Assembly (NCBI GenBank): GCA_963920705.1
Contig: OY987232.1
Coordinates: 13,207,726-13,271,725 of the forward strand
Source of the DNA: Odiellus spinosus
Lineage: Eukaryota > Arthropoda > Arachnida > Opiliones > Phalangiidae
Length of the DNA: 64,000 bases
Direction: 5' to 3'
A program made the translations under genes and the position numbers. Below, piece after piece: positions 58,163 through 64,000 of this stretch. The notes beneath the pieces were generated by a model. That model did not search any database and was not told where the DNA came from. It worked only from the letters and a program-made list of their open reading frames with translations. The stretch's first letter is position 1; the number at the start of each line of letters is the position of its first letter.

Positions 58163-61100
58163 TCCGATATGGTCTAGTGGCTAAAACATCTGGCTTTCAC
58201 CCAGAAGGCCCGGGTTCGATTCCCGGTATCGGAGCAGTTAGTTTTTAGATTAAAAAGTTTGTTGCTCAATATTTTCTTGATTATCATTGGTTATAGCACA
58301 TGTCCGATATGGTCTATTGGCTACGATATCTGGCTTTCACCCAGCAGGCCCGGGTTCGATTCCCGGTATCGGAGTAGTTAGTTTTTAGATTAAAAAGTTT
58401 GTTGCTCAATATTTTCTTGATTATCATTGGTTATAGCACATGTCCGATATGGTCTATTGGCTAGGATATCTGGCTTTCACCCAGCAGGCCCGGGTTCGAT
58501 TCCCGGTATCGGAGTAGTTAGTTTTTAGATTAAAAAGTTTGTTGCTCAATATTTTCTTGATTTTCATTGTTGGTCACATATCCGATATGGTCTAGTGGCA
58601 AGGATATCTGGCTTTCACCCAGCAGGCCCGGGTTCGATTCCCGGTATCGGAGTAGTTAGTTTTTAGATTAAAAAGTTTGTTGCTCAATATTTTCTTGATT
58701 TTCATTGTTAAGGTCACATATCCGATATGGTCTAGTGGCTAGGATATCAGGCTTTCACCCAGAAGGCCCGGGTTCGATTCCCGGTATCGGGGAAGTTCGT
58801 TTTTAGATTAAAAAGTTTGTTGCTCAATATTTTCTTGATTATCATTGGTTAGTGCACATGTCCGATATTTTCTAGTGGCTAGGATATCTGGCTGTCACCC
58901 AGAAGGCCCGGGTTCGATTCCCGGTATCGGAGCAGTTAGTTTTCAGATTAAAAAGTTTGTTGCTCAATATTTTCTTGACTATCATTGGTTAGAGATCATG
59001 TTCGATATGGTCTAGTGGCTAGGATATCTGGCTTTCACCCAGAAGGCCCGGGTTCGATTTCCGGTATCGGAGCAGTTAGTTTTTAGATTAAAAAGTTTGT
59101 TGCTCAATATTTTCTTGATTATCATTGGTTAGTGCACATGTCCGATATTTTCTAGTGGCTAGGATATCTGGCTGTCACCCAGAAGGCCCGGGTACGATTC
59201 CCGGTATCGGAGCAGTTAGTTTTTAGATTAAAAAGTTTGTTGCTCAATATTTTCTTGATTATCATTGATTAGAGCACATGTCCGATATGGTCTAGTGGCT
59301 AGGATATCTGGCTTTCACCCAGAAGGCCCGGGTTCGATTCCCGGTATCGGGGAAGTTCGTTTTTAGATTAAAAAGTTTGTTGCTCAATATTTTCTTGATT
59401 ATCATTGGTTAGTGCACATGTCCGATATTTTCTAGTGGCTAGGATATCTGGCTGTCACCCAGAAGGCCCGGGTACGATTCCCGGTATCGGAGCAGTTAGT
59501 TTTTAGATTAAAAAGTTTGTTGCTCAATATTTTCTTGATTATCATTGATTCGAGCACATGTCTGATATGGTCTAGTGGCTAGGATATCTGGCTTTCACCC
59601 AGAAGGCCCGGGTTCGATTTCCGGTATCGGAGCAGTTAGTTTTTAGATTAAAAAGTTTGTTGCTCAATATTTTCTTGATTATCATTGGTTAGAGAACATG
59701 TCCGATATGGTCTAGTGGCTAGGATATCTGGCTTTCACCCAGAAGGCCCGAGTTCGATTCCCGGTATCGGAGCAGTTAGTTTTTAGATTAAAAAGTTTGT
59801 TGCTCAATATTTTCTTGATTATCATTGGTTAGTGCACATGTCCGATATTTTCTAGTGGCTAGGATATCTGGCTGTCACCCAGAAGGCCCGGGTACGATTT
59901 CCGGTATCGGAGCAGTTAGTTTTTAGATTAAAAAGTTTGTTGCTCAATATTTTCTTGATTATCATTGTTTAGAGCACATGTCCGATATGGTCTAGTGGCT
60001 AGGATATCTGGCTTTCACCCAGAAGGCCCGGGTTCGATTCCCGGTATCGGAGCAGTTAGTTTTTAGATTAAAAAGTTTGTTGCTCAATATTTTCTTGATT
60101 ATCATTGGTTAGAGAACACGTCCGATATGGTCTAGTGGCTAGGATATCTGGCTTTCACCCAGAAGGCCCGGGTTCGATTCCCGGTATCGGAGCAGTTAGT
60201 TTTTAGATTAAAAAGTTTGTTGCTCAATATTTTCTTGATTATCATTGGTTAGTGCACATGTCCGATATTTTCTAGTGGCTAGGATATCTGGCTGTCACCC
60301 AGAAGGCCCGGGTACGATTCCCGGTATCGGAGCAGTTAGTTTTTAGATTAAAAAGTTTGTTGCTCAATATTTTCTTGATTATCATTGATTAGAGCCCATG
60401 TCCGATATGGTCTAGTGGCTAGGATATCTGGCTTTCACCCAGAAGGCCCGGGTTCGATTCCCGGTATCGGAGCAGTTAGTTTTTAGATTAAAAAGTTTGT
60501 TGCTCAATATTTTCTTGATTATCATTGGTTAGAGAACATGTCCGATATGGTCTAGTGGCTAGGATATCTGGCTTTCACCCAGAAGGCCCGGGTTCGATTC
60601 CCGGTATCGGAGTAGTTAGTTTTTAGATTAAAAAGTTTGTTGCTCAATATTTTCTTGATTATCATTGGTTATAGCACATGTCCGATATGGTCTAGTGGCT
60701 AGGATATCTGGCTTTCACCCAGCAGGCCCGGGTTCGATTCCCGGTATCGGAGTAGTTAGTTTTTAGATTAAAAAGTTTGTTGCTCAATATTTTCTTGATT
60801 TTCATTGTTTAGGTCACATATCCGATATGGTCTAGTGGCTAGGATATCTGGCTTTCACCCAGCAGGCCCGGGTTCGATTCCCGGTATCGGAGTAGTTAGT
60901 TTTTAGATTAAAAAGTTTGTTGCTCAATATTTTCTTGATTTTCATTGTTTAGGTCACATATCCGATATGGTCTAGTGGCTAGGATATCTGGCTTTCACCC
61001 AGAAGGCCCGGGTGCGATTCCCGGTATCGGGGAAGTTCGTTTTTAGATTAAAAAGTTTGTTGCTCAATATTTTCTTGATTATCATTGGTTAGTGCACATG

Positions 61101-63971
61101 TTCGATATTTTCTAGTGGCTAGGATATCAGGCTGTCACCCAGAAGGCCCGGGTTCGATTCCCGGTATCGGAGCAGTTAGTTTTTAGATTAAAAAGTTTGT
61201 TGCTCAATATTTTCTTGACTATCATTTTTTAGAGAACATGTCCGATATGGTCTAGTGGCTAGGATATCTGGCTTTCACCCAGAAGGCCCGGGTTCGATTT
61301 CCGGTATCGGAGCAGTTAGTTTTTAGATTAAAAAGTTTGTTGCTCAATATTTTCTTGATTATCATTGGTTAGTGCACATGTCCGATATTTTCTAGTGGCT
61401 AGGATATCTGGCTGTCACCCAGAAGGCCCGGGTACGATTCCCGGTATCGGAGCAGTTAGTTTTTAGATTAAAAGTTTGTTGCTCAATATTTTCTTGATTA
61501 TCATTGATTAGAGCACATGTCCGATATGGTCTAGTGGCTAGGATATCTGGCTTTCACCCAGAAGGCCCGGGTCCGATTCCCGGTATCGGAGCAGTTAGTT
61601 TTTAGATTAAAAAGTTTGTTGCTCAATATTTTCTTGATTATCATTGGTTAGAGAACATGTCCGATATGGTCTAGTGGCTAGGATATCTGGCTTTCACCCA
61701 GAAGGCCCGGGTTCGATTCCCGGTATCGGAGCAGTTAGTTTTTAGATTAAAAAGTTTGTTGCTCAATATTTTCTTGATTATCATTGGTTAGTGCACATGT
61801 CCGATATTTTCTAGTGGCTAGGATATCTGGCTGTCACCCAGAAGGCCCGGGTACGATTCCCGGTATCGGAGCAGTTTGTTTTTAGATTAAAAAGTTTGTT
61901 GCTCAATATTTTCTTGATTATCATTGATTAGAGCACATGTCCGATATGGTCTAGTGGCTAGGATATCTGGCTTTCACCCAGATGGCCCGGGTTCGATTCC
62001 CGGTATCGGATCAGTTAGTTTTTAGATTAAAAAGTTTGTTGCCCAATATTTTCTTGATTATCATTGGTTAGAGAACATGTCCGATATGGTCTAGTGGCTA
62101 GGATATCTGGCTTTCACCCAGAAGGCCCGGGTTCGATTCCCGGTATCGGAGCAGTTAGTTTTTAGATTAAAAAGTTTGTTGCTCAATATTTTCTTGATTA
62201 TCATTGGTTATAGCACATGTCCGATATGGTCTAGTGGCTAGGATATCTGGCTTTCACCCAGCAGGCCCGGGTTCGATTCCCGGTATCGGAGTAGTTAGTT
62301 TTTAGATTAAAAAGTTTGTTGCTCAATATTTTCTTGATTTTCATTGTTTAGGTCACATATCCGATATGGTCTAGTGGCTAGGATATCTGGCTTTCACCCA
62401 GAAGGCCCGGGTTCGATTCCCGGTATCGGAGTAGTTAGTTTTTAGATTAAAAAGTTTGTTGCTCAATATTTTCTTGATTTTCATTGTTTAGGTCGCATAT
62501 CCGATATCGTCTGGTGGCTAGGATATCTGGCTTTCACCCAGAAGGCCCGGGTTCGATTCCCGGTATCGGAGAAGTTCGTTTTTAGATTAAAAAGTTTGTT
62601 GCTCAATATTTTCTTGATTTTCATTGTTTAGGTCACATATCCGATATGGTCTAGTGGCTAGGATATCTGGCTTTCACCCAGAAGGCCCGGGTTCGATTCC
62701 CGGTATCGGAGTAGTTAGTTTTTAGATTAAAAAGTTTGTTGCTCAATATTTTCTTGATTTTCATTGTTTAGGTCGCATATCCGATATCGTCTGGTGGCTA
62801 GGATATCTGGCTTTCACCCAGAAGGCCCGGGTTCGATTCCCGGTATCGGAGAAGTTCGTTTCTAGATTAAAAAGTTTGTTGCTCAATATTTTCTTGATTT
62901 TCATTGTTTAGGTCACATATCCGATATGGTCTAGTGGCTAGGATATCTGGCTTTCACCCAGAAGGCCCGGGTTCGATTCCCGGTATCGGAGTAGTTAGTT
63001 TTTAGATTAAAAAGTTTGTTGCTCAATATTTTCTTGATTTTCATTGTTTAGGTCGCATATCCGATATCGTCTGGTGGCTAGGATATCTGGCTTTCACCCA
63101 GAAGGCCCGGGTTCGATTCCCGGTATCGGAGAAGTTCGTTTTTAGATTAAAAAGTTTGTTGCTCAATATTTTCTTGATTATCATTGGTTAGTGCACATGT
63201 CCGATATTTTCTAGTGGCTAGGATATCTGGCTGTCACCCAGAAGGCCCGGGTACGATTCCCGGTATCGGAGCAGTTAGTTTTTAGATTAAAAAGTTTGTT
63301 GCTCAATATTTTCTTGATTATCATTGATTCGAGCACATGTCCGATATGGTCTAGTGGCTAGGATATCTGGCTTTCACCCAGAAGGCCCGGGTTCGATTTC
63401 CGGTATCGGAGCAGTTAGTTTTTAGATTAAAAAGTTTGTTGCTCAATATTTTCTTGATTATCATTGGTTAGAGAACATGTCCGATATGGTCTAGTGGCTA
63501 GGATATCTGGCTTTCACCCAGAAGGCCCGAGTTCGATTCCCGGTATCGGAGCAGTTAGTTTTTAGATTAAAAAGTTTGTTGCTCAATATTTTCTTGATTA
63601 TCATTGGTTAGTGCACATGTCCGATATTTTCTAGTGGCTAGGATATCTGGCTGTCACCCAGAAGGCCCGGGTACGATTTCCGGTATCGGAGCAGTTAGTT
63701 TTTAGATTAAAAAGTTTGTTGCTCAATATTTTCTTGATTATCATTGTTTAGAGCACATGTCCGATATGGTCTAGTGGCTAGGATATCTGGCTTTCACCCA
63801 GAAGGCCCGGGTTCGATTCCCGGTATCGGAGCAGTTAGTTTTTAGATTAAAAAGTTTGTTGCTCAATATTTTCTTGATTATCATTGGTTAGAGAACACGT
63901 CCGATATGGTCTAGTGGCTAGGATATCTGGCTTTCACCCAGAAGGCCCGGGTTCGATTCCCGGTATCGGAG
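58163..63971 (+). tRNA. tRNA cluster 22: 42 genes, second copy of the 6,573-bp repeat (cut by window end)
   Basis: D starts: 58861, 59141, 59421, 59841, 60261, 61101, 61381, 61800, 63200, 63620. T: 58163, 58303, 58443, 58581, 58721, 59001, 59281, 59561, 59701, 59981, 60121, 60401, 60541, 60681, 60821, 60961, 61241, 61520, 61660, 61940, 62080, 62220, 62360, 62500, 62640, 62780, 62920, 63060, 63340, 63480, 63760, 63900. Each equals a cluster 21 gene plus 6,573. Private variants (TCTGATA, GGTGCGATT, GGTCCGATT, G73 to T) are all repeated. Confidence 0.93.
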
Positions 63972-64000
63972 CAGTTAGTTTTTAGATTAAAAAGTTTGTT
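63972..64000 (+). repeat. Partial spacer at the right edge
   Basis: The start of a normal spacer with its T5 terminator run follows the last complete gene, so the array continues beyond the window. Confidence 0.9.

Larger units (their letters stand above)
1..64000 (+). repeat. Giant tandem array of tRNA-Glu genes (140-bp monomer)
   Basis: The whole window is a head-to-tail array of one monomer, 72 nt of tRNA plus about 68 nt of spacer. I located 458 complete tRNA copies and a 10-nt 3' fragment at position 1. Successive starts are nearly always 140 nt apart, and 135-139 nt where the spacer or gene has a small deletion. All copies are on the + strand. There is no unique sequence, no stretch over about 70 bp without a tRNA, and neither array end is in the window. 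In the entries below T = UUC, C = CUC, D = GUC, K = UUU anticodon, and positions are the first base of each 72-nt gene. Confidence 0.98.
58095..64000 (+). repeat. 6,573-bp higher-order repeat, copy 2 (truncated by window)
   Basis: At least 42 of the 47 genes of copy 1 are repeated in order, and the match is still running at the window end. Near-identity points to a very recent duplication, strong homogenisation or an assembly duplication. Confidence 0.85.

Noticed and set aside
1..64000. CRISPR array
   Set aside because: Both the repeat and the spacer are conserved between units, the repeat folds as a complete tRNA, and there are no unique spacers or cas genes.
1..64000. tRNA-derived SINE family
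   Set aside because: Units are strictly tandem and head to tail with no poly-A or simple-repeat tails, target-site duplications or unrelated body. The spacer carries only terminator and upstream-type sequence.
1..64000. Bacterial, phage or organellar tRNA cluster
   Set aside because: CCA is not encoded in any copy, the A and B boxes match eukaryotic Pol III consensus, and T5 runs follow the genes. No phage or organellar genes are present.
1..64000. Genes on the - strand
   Set aside because: No - strand tRNA or long open frame was seen. The reverse complement of each unit is only the complement of the + strand tRNA.
1..64000. The whole array as an assembly artefact
   Set aside because: Units differ by many private mutations in orderly blocks, which a simple collapse-and-expand error would not create. 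The near-identical 6,573-bp copies at the right end remain open to this doubt.

Overview
The window is one uninterrupted, head-to-tail tandem array of tRNA-Glu genes and gene variants, all on the + strand. I count 458 complete copies plus the last 10 nt of another at the left edge. The modal repeat is 140 bp: a 72-nt tRNA (G73 included, CCA not encoded) and an AT-rich spacer of about 68 bp. No protein-coding gene, rRNA, transposon or unique DNA is visible, and the array runs off both ends, so its true size is unknown.

The organism is a eukaryote. The genes lack encoded CCA, have intragenic A and B boxes, and are followed by a T4-T5 run of Pol III terminator type. The tRNA body resembles invertebrate (insect-type) tRNA-Glu as I remember it, with G4-C69 in the acceptor stem. 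The lineage cannot be fixed from this window.

By anticodon, read by eye, there are 291 UUC (Glu), 93 CUC (Glu), 70 GUC (an Asp anticodon on the Glu body), 3 UUU (Lys anticodon) and 1 CUA (complementary to the UAG stop). One UUC-type gene has an 8-nt anticodon loop. The GUC class nearly always carries T9-T10 in place of G9-G10, and usually A55 in place of T55, so it has a damaged A box and often a damaged B box.

Layout: 1-2.2 kb UUC/CUC; 2.3-5.2 kb GUC/UUC; 5.2-8.0 kb CUC/UUC; 8.0-18.0 kb GUC/UUC; 18.1-20.3 kb mixed; 20.3-30.7 kb CUC/UUC with no GUC; 30.8-37.2 kb alternating blocks; 37.2-44.1 kb CUC/UUC with no GUC; 44.2-50.1 kb mixed, ending with the CUA gene and a shortened spacer; 50.2-64 kb GUC/UUC with no CUC.

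On top of the 140-bp unit there are nested higher-order repeats that share private mutations. They include a 6,573-bp (47-gene) tandem duplication at the right end, a 2,935-bp (21-gene) period at 29.4-34.8 kb, a 1,680-bp (12-gene) period at 11.9-15.2 kb, a 1,112-bp period at 37.2-39.3 kb, a 280-bp dimer repeated three times, and a recurrent 420-bp three-gene module. Hybrid and shortened units mark crossover points. The array behaves like a satellite DNA whose monomer is a largely intact tRNA gene, evolving by unequal exchange and generating anticodon variants. Which copies are transcribed, and which amino acid the variants accept, cannot be told from sequence alone.
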